This document shows positions 1 to 5,410 of a stretch of DNA of 7,229 bases, piece by piece (the stretch's first letter is position 1; each line of letters starts with the position of its first letter). A model generated the notes under the pieces. It did no database searches and was not told the DNA's origin. It saw nothing but the letters and a program-made list of their open reading frames with translations. The position numbers were made by a program, and so were the translations under genes. Origin of the DNA: Fimbriimonadaceae bacterium (lineage in GTDB: Bacteria > Armatimonadota > Fimbriimonadia > Fimbriimonadales > Fimbriimonadaceae); contig JACFNW010000106.1 in the NCBI GenBank assembly GCA_019454665.1, positions 1 to 7,229 of the forward strand, in the 5' to 3' direction.

Positions 1-1
1 C

Positions 2-85
2 GGCATGGGCGGCTTCGGCGGCGGCATGGGCGGCTTCGGCGGCGGCATGGGCGGCTTCGGCGGCGGCATGGGCGGCGGATTCGGC
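2..85 (+). repeat. 21-bp tandem repeat encoding GMGGFGG
   Basis: The unit GGCATGGGCGGCTTCGGC plus GGC starts at 2, 23 and 44 as three identical copies. A fourth copy beginning at 65 has an extra GGA codon, after which the pattern decays. The period is a multiple of three, so copy-number change by slippage would lengthen or shorten the protein tail without a frameshift. The array begins at the window edge, so further copies may lie upstream. Confidence 0.85.
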
Positions 86-157
86 GGCGGATTCGGCGGC
101 CGATCCGGCGGCTTTGGCGGCGGCATGGGCGGCGGAAGAGGCGGCCGCGGATTTTAG
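2..157 (+). CDS. C-terminal fragment of an unidentified protein with a Gly/Met/Phe-rich tail (5' truncated)
   Basis: The gene enters from the left edge and stops at TAG 155-157, so only the last 51 residues are visible. They are almost entirely glycine punctuated by Met, Phe and a few Arg, beginning with repeats of the heptad GMGGFGG, degenerating into GGGFGG units and ending in GGRGGRGF. Low complexity of this kind is usually a disordered or flexible tail and cannot identify the protein. The Arg-Gly-Gly ending resembles RGG-type tails of nucleic-acid-binding proteins, while the neighbouring pilus-type secretin would also allow an envelope or pilus-assembly protein. Both ideas are inference. 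The open frame and clean stop followed by a hairpin make it a real coding end, but the function is unknown. Confidence 0.6.
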   Translation, partial: GMGGFGGGMGGFGGGMGGFGGGMGGGFGGGFGGRSGGFGGGMGGGRGGRGF

Positions 158-174
158 GCTAAACTAGACACTCC

Positions 175-210
175 GGGGACGGGCGGTTTGCGGAAGACCG
201 CCCGTCTCCC
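175..210 (+). terminator. GC-rich hairpin after the Gly-rich gene (possible terminator, no U-tract)
   Basis: Positions 178-187 pair perfectly with 197-206 (10 bp, mostly GC) around a 9-nt loop. Three more G-C pairs (175-177 with 208-210) extend the stem across a single bulged T at 207. The hairpin lies 18 nt after the upstream stop codon, as a terminator would. The right arm is followed by TCCCAATGTC rather than a run of T, so it is not a canonical intrinsic terminator. It could instead stabilise the 3' end of the upstream mRNA or act in the secretin leader. Confidence 0.45.
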
Positions 211-247
211 AATGTCACCGACTACACAACACAGGAAATACGAGGGT

Positions 248-254
248 GAAGGAG
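248..254 (+). promoter_or_regulatory. Ribosome binding site that decides the secretin start
   Basis: GAAGGAG lies 9 nt before ATG 264 and is a strong Shine-Dalgarno match. It sits inside the reading frame that a GTG start at 246 would use. The GTG has only AGGA (233-236) at a similar distance. The stronger site, plus a shorter and more typical signal peptide, favours ATG 264. Confidence 0.65.
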
Positions 255-263
255 CTTCGAAAT

Positions 264-1895
264 ATGCGATTCGGATGGAACCGGCTGGCTTTGGCGCTCG
301 CCGTCTCAGGGATGAGTCTTTCTGCGGCGCCGGCTTTTGCGCAGACCACGGTTGAGGACCTCAGGGTCGACGTCAACCTGCGGGATGCGGAACTGCTAGC
401 GGCAACGCGATTGCTCACCGAACTCACAGGCTTGCAGTTCGCGATCAAACCGAGCGAGCAGCCGTTTCAGCGCATCAACCTGTCGCTGAAAGGCGCGCGA
501 CCGGAAGACGCGATTCGCTACGTTTGCATCGCGGCGGGCGCGTCGTTCTCAAGGGACGAGAACGGCGTCTACATCCTGTCGTGGGGCAAACTCGACGAGC
601 AACCGCCGACTCCCAAGTTCCCCAACGTGGAAGTGCCCAAACTGGTGCAACGAATCCACGTGCTGAAGGGCGACTGCCGCGACATCTACGATCAAATCGT
701 GTACGGGCAGGTGCCGGACCCGATGCGCGGTTGGGACGAACTGTTCCGCTATCGGCAACGCATGGAGTCGCGCATGACGCCCTCCATCGCCAAGCCCAGC
801 CAGTTCGTCAACCAGCAACTGTCCCCGTTCTATCAGCCCCTCCCCACGACCAACCTCCCGGCCACGAGCGGCGAGTCAGGAAACGACATTCGGCTTCCTG
901 GTGAAGCCGCGAACCAACTGGAAGGATTCGGTGGCGTCGGCGGACCCACGGGCGGTCGCGGCGGTCAGGGTCAGCCCGGTGGTGGTCAGGGTGGCCCCGG
1001 CGGCGGCATCGGTGGCGGTCTGCAGGGCAGCGGACAGGGCGTGCTGCAAGGCGGCACCGGCCTCGTGCCCAACGGCATTGATTTCGTCTACTTCGACCCT
1101 GCAACGAACGACCTGATCGCTCGCGGCACCGAAGAGGCCATCCAACAACTGCAGCAACTCGTCCAACTCTTCGACCGCGCTCCTCGCCAAGTCCAAGTCA
1201 AGGTCGAGTTCATCACCACGTCGTCTTCGGTCAGCAAGTCGCTCGGTTTCGACTGGCTGTACGAGCGCGGAACGGTCTTTCTGGGCAACCGGCCCGGTTC
1301 TTTCGCCCGCTCGGGCGACCCGTTCTTCCTGAACTACGCGACCGGCAACGTGACGGCCCGCGTCCGAGCCCTCCTTCAGGAAGGCTTCGGCAAGGTCGTC
1401 AACGCTCCGATGGTGCGCACGCTGAACAACCAGCCGGCGTTCGTCGGCGCCAACACCGTGACCACGATCTTCACGAACCAGGTCGTGTCCAACACCGGTG
1501 GCCAAGTCATCGTCGTGCCGCAGATCAACCAGATCCAAATCTCGACGCAGTTGGCGGTCACTCCGCGCATCAACGACGACGATACGATCACGATGTTCCT
1601 GCAGCCGCAAATCTCCGACTTCGGCCAGATTCGCCGAGGACCGGACGGGCAGGAAGTTCCCGACCAGTTGACTCAGTTCGTCTCGGTCGTGGCCCGCGTC
1701 AAGAACGGCGAGACCATCGCCCTCGGCGGCATCACGCGCAACCAGGACGTCGGCACCCACACGCGCTTCCCGATCCTCGGCGACCTGCCCGTCATCGGTC
1801 AGTTCTTCCGCCAGAAGACTCAGGAGAAGAACCTCACCGAGTTGCTGATCTTCGTCACTCCGGTCATCCTCTCCGAGGATGAAACCGGCGGCTAG
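264..1895 (+). CDS. PilQ/GspD-family outer-membrane secretin with Gly-rich insertion
   Basis: This 543-residue protein should form a multimeric outer-membrane gate for type IV pili or type II-like secretion. Residues 1-26 are a signal peptide: MRFGWNR, a hydrophobic stretch, then APAFA before Gln27. An STN/N0 domain follows (about 33-106). An N1-type secretin_N domain is split: its first half is about 130-148 and its second half about 271-306 (FDPATNDLIARG). Between them lies an insertion of about 120 residues containing a Gly/Gln-rich tract. The secretin core (about 310-537) carries the family signature FPILGDLPVIGQFF and the ending LTELLIFVTPVIL. No AMIN domain is present, so it is shorter than proteobacterial PilQ (about 700 residues). 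The aroK-aroB genes downstream match the classic pilQ-aroKB order, which favours a pilus role. A GTG start at 246 would add six residues but has a weaker ribosome site. Confidence 0.93.
   Translation: MRFGWNRLALALAVSGMSLSAAPAFAQTTVEDLRVDVNLRDAELLAATRLLTELTGLQFAIKPSEQPFQRINLSLKGARPEDAIRYVCIAAGASFSRDENGVYILSWGKLDEQPPTPKFPNVEVPKLVQRIHVLKGDCRDIYDQIVYGQVPDPMRGWDELFRYRQRMESRMTPSIAKPSQFVNQQLSPFYQPLPTTNLPATSGESGNDIRLPGEAANQLEGFGGVGGPTGGRGGQGQPGGGQGGPGGGIGGGLQGSGQGVLQGGTGLVPNGIDFVYFDPATNDLIARGTEEAIQQLQQLVQLFDRAPRQVQVKVEFITTSSSVSKSLGFDWLYERGTVFLGNRPGSFARSGDPFFLNYATGNVTARVRALLQEGFGKVVNAPMVRTLNNQPAFVGANTVTTIFTNQVVSNTGGQVIVVPQINQIQISTQLAVTPRINDDDTITMFLQPQISDFGQIRRGPDGQEVPDQLTQFVSVVARVKNGETIALGGITRNQDVGTHTRFPILGDLPVIGQFFRQKTQEKNLTELLIFVTPVILSEDETGG
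924..1061 (+). repeat. Gly/Gln-rich low-complexity tract inside the secretin gene
   Basis: About 46 codons encode mostly Gly with Gln, Pro and a few Val, Leu and Ile, built on imperfect GGTCAGGGT and GGCGGC-type motifs. Unlike the array at the window start there is no fixed period. It lies within the insertion that splits the N1 domain and probably forms a flexible loop. The frame is open throughout. Confidence 0.8.
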
Positions 1896-1916
1896 TCGAA
1901 AGGTTCGCCCGACCCG

Positions 1917-1948
1917 AACGGCAGGAACCCAGGGTTCCTGCCGTTTTT
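1917..1948 (+). terminator. Strong intrinsic terminator after the secretin gene
   Basis: AACGGCAGGAACCC (1917-1930) is the exact reverse complement of GGGTTCCTGCCGTT (1932-1945). This gives a 13-bp stem with a CAG triloop, followed directly by TTTTT (1944-1948). No A-tract precedes the left arm, so it acts on the + strand only. It begins 21 nt after the secretin stop and ends 7 nt before the aroK ATG, an unusually tight fit. Confidence 0.95.
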
Positions 1949-1955
1949 CCTTCAA

Positions 1956-2489
1956 ATGGACCCTCACCCCGCTTCGGACCGCGCCTGGATCCTCATCGGC
2001 ATGATGGGGGCGGGCAAGTCCGCCGTGGGGCGCGCCCTCGCCGAACTCACGGGAAGGAAGTTCGTTGACACCGATCAGCTGGTCCAGAGGCGGGTGTGCC
2101 ACTCGATCCCCAACATCTTCCGCATCTACGGCGAGGATGCGTTCCGATCGCACGAAACCGCCGTCCTCAAGGCTCTCCGCGCCGAGCCTTCGATCGTCTC
2201 GACTGGGGGCGGTATCGTGCTTCGCGAGGCCAACTGGGAAGAACTGCACCGCCTCGGCCCGATCGCCTATCTGCGGTCGTCGCTCCCCAACCTCCTCCAC
2301 AGGCTCCAGAACAGCCAGAAGAAGCGCCCCCTGCTTGAATCTGAGGACTGGGAAAGTCGCGTCGAGACGATCCTCGAAGCTCGGAAGCCCCTCTATGAAC
2401 AAGCGGATATCATTCTCGATGTGGACGATCTTGAAATCCAGGAAGCGGCCCGCGAACTGGCCACCCGATTTGCAGCATGGACATCGTAG
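1956..2489 (+). CDS. aroK: Shikimate kinase
   Basis: This cytoplasmic enzyme phosphorylates shikimate with ATP to give shikimate 3-phosphate, the fifth step of the shikimate pathway to chorismate. The 177-residue length is normal. Visible motifs in order: Walker A GMMGAGKS (15-22); DTD (38-40), in the region that binds Mg and shikimate; the GEDAFRSHE segment with Arg64 and Glu67; STGGG (82-86) in the shikimate pocket; lid Arg124 in KKRPLL; and Arg143 in EARKPLY. ATG 1956 is the only sensible start, because the next Met codons lie inside Walker A. There is no Shine-Dalgarno sequence; the preceding bases are the terminator U-tract and a pyrimidine-rich stretch. Its 3' end overlaps aroB by 13 nt, suggesting coupled translation. 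Confidence 0.96.
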   Translation: MDPHPASDRAWILIGMMGAGKSAVGRALAELTGRKFVDTDQLVQRRVCHSIPNIFRIYGEDAFRSHETAVLKALRAEPSIVSTGGGIVLREANWEELHRLGPIAYLRSSLPNLLHRLQNSQKKRPLLESEDWESRVETILEARKPLYEQADIILDVDDLEIQEAARELATRFAAWTS

Positions 2490-3481
2490 CCACCCTGGGA
2501 ACCCAGAAGACGACCATCCACTTCGCCTCTGTCGAGGTCGTTGAGGCGCTCCTTCCCCGCCATGCCGTTTTGGTGACCGACGAGAACGTGGCTGCGGCAT
2601 GGCCTGCATTTGCCGGTACCCGCAAGACCATCGTGGTTTCACCCGGAGAGGGCAGCAAGCGTATCCCCACGTACGAGCGCGTCCTTGAGTCGCTCGCCGA
2701 AGCCGGGGCCGACCGTTCGACGCCGGTCGTGGCATGGGGCGGAGGCGTGGTGGGCGATCTGGCGGGCTTCGCGGCCGGGACGTACATGCGGGGTGTCCCC
2801 CTCATCCAGGTGCCGACCAGCCTGCTCGCTATGGTGGATTCCTCGGTCGGAGGCAAGGTGGGGGTTGATCTCGCCGCCGGGAAGAACCTGGCCGGAGCGT
2901 TCGTGGCACCCCAGGACGTGTACGTGGCCACGGGGTTCCTCGCGACGCTGCCGGAACGCGAGCTCCGGGCAGGGATGGCCGAGGTGATCAAGTACGGCTT
3001 CATCATGGACGCCCCGCTCCTCGACACCCTGGGCGGCGACCTCGAACCGTTGGTCGCCCGCTGCATCGCCCTCAAAGTGCAGGTGGTGGACGAAGACCCC
3101 TACGAGACGTTGGGCCGAAGGGCGATCCTCAACTTCGGGCACACGGTGGCCCATGCCATCGAGCACGCCACCGGCTATGGACCCGTGCTCCACGGCGAAG
3201 CCGTCGCGATCGGCATGGTCGCGGAGGCGCGGCTGGCCCGCGACCTCGGATTGGCTCCTGCGGATTTGGTGGACGAAGTCGAACGCACCTTGGTCAGACA
3301 CGCGCTCCCGACCCGAATCCCCGAGGGAGTGACTCCCGAACAACTGCTCGAAGCCATGCGCCGCGACAAGAAGGCGAAGGCTGGGCGCCTGGGCTTTAGT
3401 CTCGTTTCCGAGCCTGGGAAGTGTACACTTGTCCCGAACGTCCCCGAAGAGGCGGTGCTTCGGGCATTGTCGAACTCATGA
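2477..3481 (+). CDS. aroB: 3-dehydroquinate synthase
   Basis: AroB converts DAHP to 3-dehydroquinate, the second step of the shikimate pathway, using NAD and a divalent metal (usually zinc). The 334 residues are close to the family norm of about 340-360. Clear motifs: the NAD-binding GGGVVGDLAGFAAGTYMRG (88-106), PTSLLAMVDSSVGGKVGV (113-130), GKN (135-137), AEVIKYG (168-174), LNFGHTVAHAIE (218-229), LHGEAVAIGM (238-247) and DKKAKAG (297-303). The metal ligands are predicted as Glu169, His222 and His239, all present. The start lies inside the end of aroK (13-nt overlap) without a clear Shine-Dalgarno, so translation is probably coupled. Its stop overlaps the next gene in an ATGA arrangement. 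Confidence 0.97.
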   Translation: MDIVATLGTQKTTIHFASVEVVEALLPRHAVLVTDENVAAAWPAFAGTRKTIVVSPGEGSKRIPTYERVLESLAEAGADRSTPVVAWGGGVVGDLAGFAAGTYMRGVPLIQVPTSLLAMVDSSVGGKVGVDLAAGKNLAGAFVAPQDVYVATGFLATLPERELRAGMAEVIKYGFIMDAPLLDTLGGDLEPLVARCIALKVQVVDEDPYETLGRRAILNFGHTVAHAIEHATGYGPVLHGEAVAIGMVAEARLARDLGLAPADLVDEVERTLVRHALPTRIPEGVTPEQLLEAMRRDKKAKAGRLGFSLVSEPGKCTLVPNVPEEAVLRALSNS

Positions 3482-3690
3482 GACTTCTGAGAGACGGTGT
3501 CGCGATGATCGGTACCCTGGCTTTGGCCGTGGGGTATTTCGCCAGCCAGCGCGCGGCTCTGGATGGCCAAGCCCCCGCATATGCGGCCGGCGTTGATGTC
3601 CCCGCCGTTCGGCTGGCGGCAACCGTTCTCTTCGTGGCGCTCGTGGTGTTGGCTCTGATTCGGAACAAGAACGAGGAGCAAGGAGCCTGA
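3478..3690 (+). CDS. Small two-helix membrane protein of unknown function (70 aa)
   Basis: I do not recognise this protein. From ATG 3478, which overlaps the aroB stop as ATGA, it encodes 70 residues. A short basic start (MRLLRD) leads into a hydrophobic helix at about 8-22, then a loop of about 20 residues rich in Ala and Gly, a second strong helix at about 44-62, and a polar tail RNKNEEQGA. Charge distribution predicts both ends in the cytoplasm. The frame is open further upstream to GTG 3421, but that would add residues encoded inside aroB, so the overlapping ATG is preferred. Its stop lies 4 nt before the kinase-like gene, whose ribosome site AAGGAG is within this gene's final codons. Co-expression with that membrane protein is likely; physical partnership is only a guess. 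Confidence 0.7.
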   Translation: MRLLRDGVAMIGTLALAVGYFASQRAALDGQAPAYAAGVDVPAVRLAATVLFVALVVLALIRNKNEEQGA

Positions 3691-3694
3691 ACCG

Positions 3695-5410
3695 ATGGTC
3701 GGCTCGATCCTCCGCATTCGGTACGAACTGACCCAAGCGCTCGACGAGGGTCCGATCTTCACCACCTTCCTGGCGAACGACCGTCAGACCGCGCAACAAG
3801 TCTCGGTCCGTCTGTTTCGCAGCCCCTATTCCGAGGAGCGAGGTTTCGTCGAAGCGGTCCGCAAGCAGGTCGAGGTCGCCAAGGCCGCCCAGCACCCGGG
3901 GCTCGAACGCATCTTCGACGTGGACATCCACGACGGCCAGCCTTACTGTGTGGGCGAGGCTAGTTTGGGCACCCGTCTCGACGTGCGCATCCGGAAGCTG
4001 GCCCCGTTCAGCGTCCCGCTCGCCGTTTCGACGGCGGTGGACCTGTGCGAAGCGCTGGCTTCGCTGCACCGGCTGGCGTTGGTGCATGGCGACGTGGGCG
4101 CGCACAACATCGTCATCCGCTCGGACAATGCGCTCAAACTGCAAATGGCCTGCATCTGGGAGGCTTACTCCGAATCCGGAACGGCCGGCTCCGCGGTTTT
4201 GCGCCAGATGACCACGTACCTTGCGCCCGAAATCTGCGCGGGGCAGATGCCCAGCCGCGCGTCGGACGTGTATGCCGTCGGCATCCTGATGTTCGAGATG
4301 CTCACGGGCAAGCACCCCTACGTCGGCGAGACGCCCGTGGCGACGGCCATGAAGCACGCCAGCGCTCCGGTTCCGGATGTCGGCCTGTTCAACAAGACCG
4401 TTCCCCCGGCTCTTTCCGACTTGGTTCGTCGGTGCATGGCGAAGGACCCCCAGGAGCGTCCGCAGGATGCGACCGAACTCTTGGCGGAATTGCGGACGTT
4501 TCAGGATGCGTTGCGCTTCGGCAAGCCGATCGCGGCGCCACCCGCCCGAACGGCCAAGGCTCGCGAAGAAGGCGTCGCGCCGCGCATGACGGCCGCGCGG
4601 CCCGAGCGGGGCCGACGCAACAAGGAATTCGATGTGAGCGACACGGGAATCCCAGGCTTTCTCAAGGGGGCCATCCTCTTCTTCGCGGCTTTGATTCTGG
4701 GCATGGTCGCCATGTTCGTGGTGTTCAACGTGAAGAAGCCTGCCCAGGTCAAGGTGCCCGAACTGCGCGGCATGGGCTTGACCGAGGCCGACGAGACGTT
4801 GAAGAAGATCGGCCTGTCGTTGCGCGTGGCCCAGCGGGAGACCAGCGAGGACGTCCCCCGCGACCACATCATTGATATGAACCCCAAGCCGACGCAAACC
4901 GTGTTCGAAGGGGCTCAGATCAACGTGCGGGTGAGTCGCGGCTCGCAGTACGTCGTCGTCCCCGACTTGGCCAACTACCGGCTGGAGGACGCCCGCTCGC
5001 TCCTCGCCACGATGGACTTGGAACTCGACGCCCAGGTGCTCCGCAAGCCGAGCGACCAACCCGAAGGCACCATCTTGGAGCAGAACCCCGCGCCCAAAGC
5101 CCGGGTGGAGCGGTTGAGCCGCATCGCGGTCGTGGTGGCCGGACGGCAGGAGACGGCGCCCCCTGACCGCAACGCCAAGTTCATGCACTCGGTCAGTTTC
5201 GACCTGGACGACTTGGAGGAATCCGTCGTCGTCCGCGTGGACCTCACAGACACCCGCCCGACGCGAACCGTCTACGAGGAGCGACGCCGGCCCGGCGACC
5301 GCGTCCGATTCGAAGCCGAAGGCGTCGGCAGCATCGGCACCCTGCAGGTCTATTACGATGGCGTGTTGGTCATGACCGAGACGATCCACGCCAAGCGGGA
5401 GGAACCGTGA
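3695..5410 (+). CDS. PASTA-domain Ser/Thr kinase homologue, probable pseudokinase
   Basis: This 571-residue protein has the PknB/PrkC layout: kinase fold (about 8-272), basic juxtamembrane linker (about 273-320), one transmembrane helix (about 325-345), PASTA repeats at about 350-416 and 417-483, and a beta-rich end (about 494-571) resembling the Ig-like C-terminal domain of PrkC. PASTA domains bind peptidoglycan outside the membrane. The fold's structural marks are retained: HPG (67-69), HGD with Asp133, Asn138, LAPE (176-179), SDVYAVG (190-196) and Arg255. The catalytic machinery is not. The glycine loop is DEGPIF (17-22), the VAIK lysine is Arg39, the alpha-C glutamate is Gln58, the catalytic-loop lysine is Gly135, and DFG is Met-Ala-Cys (151-153). 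ATP-dependent phosphotransfer is therefore unlikely; sensing or scaffolding is inferred. AAGGAG (3680-3685) lies 9 nt before the ATG. The end overlaps rpe as GTGA. Confidence 0.93.
   Translation: MVGSILRIRYELTQALDEGPIFTTFLANDRQTAQQVSVRLFRSPYSEERGFVEAVRKQVEVAKAAQHPGLERIFDVDIHDGQPYCVGEASLGTRLDVRIRKLAPFSVPLAVSTAVDLCEALASLHRLALVHGDVGAHNIVIRSDNALKLQMACIWEAYSESGTAGSAVLRQMTTYLAPEICAGQMPSRASDVYAVGILMFEMLTGKHPYVGETPVATAMKHASAPVPDVGLFNKTVPPALSDLVRRCMAKDPQERPQDATELLAELRTFQDALRFGKPIAAPPARTAKAREEGVAPRMTAARPERGRRNKEFDVSDTGIPGFLKGAILFFAALILGMVAMFVVFNVKKPAQVKVPELRGMGLTEADETLKKIGLSLRVAQRETSEDVPRDHIIDMNPKPTQTVFEGAQINVRVSRGSQYVVVPDLANYRLEDARSLLATMDLELDAQVLRKPSDQPEGTILEQNPAPKARVERLSRIAVVVAGRQETAPPDRNAKFMHSVSFDLDDLEESVVVRVDLTDTRPTRTVYEERRRPGDRVRFEAEGVGSIGTLQVYYDGVLVMTETIHAKREEP

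Noticed and set aside
2..85. CRISPR-like or regulatory direct repeats
   Set aside because: The 21-bp units are contiguous without spacers, keep the reading frame and encode a glycine-rich tail, so they are coding tandem repeats.
158..245. Promoter for the secretin gene
   Set aside because: TAAACT at 160-165 is weakly -10 like, but no -35 element stands at a suitable distance and the hairpin would lie in the leader, so no promoter is called.
246..263. Secretin start at GTG 246
   Set aside because: ATG 264 has the better ribosome site (GAAGGAG, 9 nt) and gives a compact signal peptide. The GTG remains possible and would add six residues.
2065..2544. Alternative + strand frame within aroK
   Set aside because: Overlaps the shikimate kinase frame, is dominated by Ser, Arg and Pro, and has no motif.
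876..2735. Open frame of 619 codons on the - strand
   Set aside because: It runs antisense across the secretin gene, the terminator, aroK and the start of aroB, all secure from motifs. Its translation is rich in Arg, Asp and His with no recognisable domain, as expected for an antisense shadow in GC-rich DNA.
3421..3477. Longer 89-residue version of the small membrane protein starting at GTG 3421
   Set aside because: It would lie 61 nt inside aroB and add a polar N-terminus before the first membrane helix. ATG 3478 overlapping the aroB stop is the typical coupled start.
4045..4875. Alternative + strand frame within the kinase-homologue gene
   Set aside because: A frame-shifted reading with Arg/Gly-rich low-information sequence. 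The in-frame protein is continuous from ATG 3695 to its stop, so the missing catalytic motifs are not explained by a frameshift: the lost DFG position lies between intact HGD and LAPE motifs in the same frame.
3476..5389. Open frame of 637 codons on the - strand
   Set aside because: It mirrors the kinase-homologue gene almost end to end. The + strand product has clear kinase-fold, transmembrane and PASTA features, while the antisense product has none.
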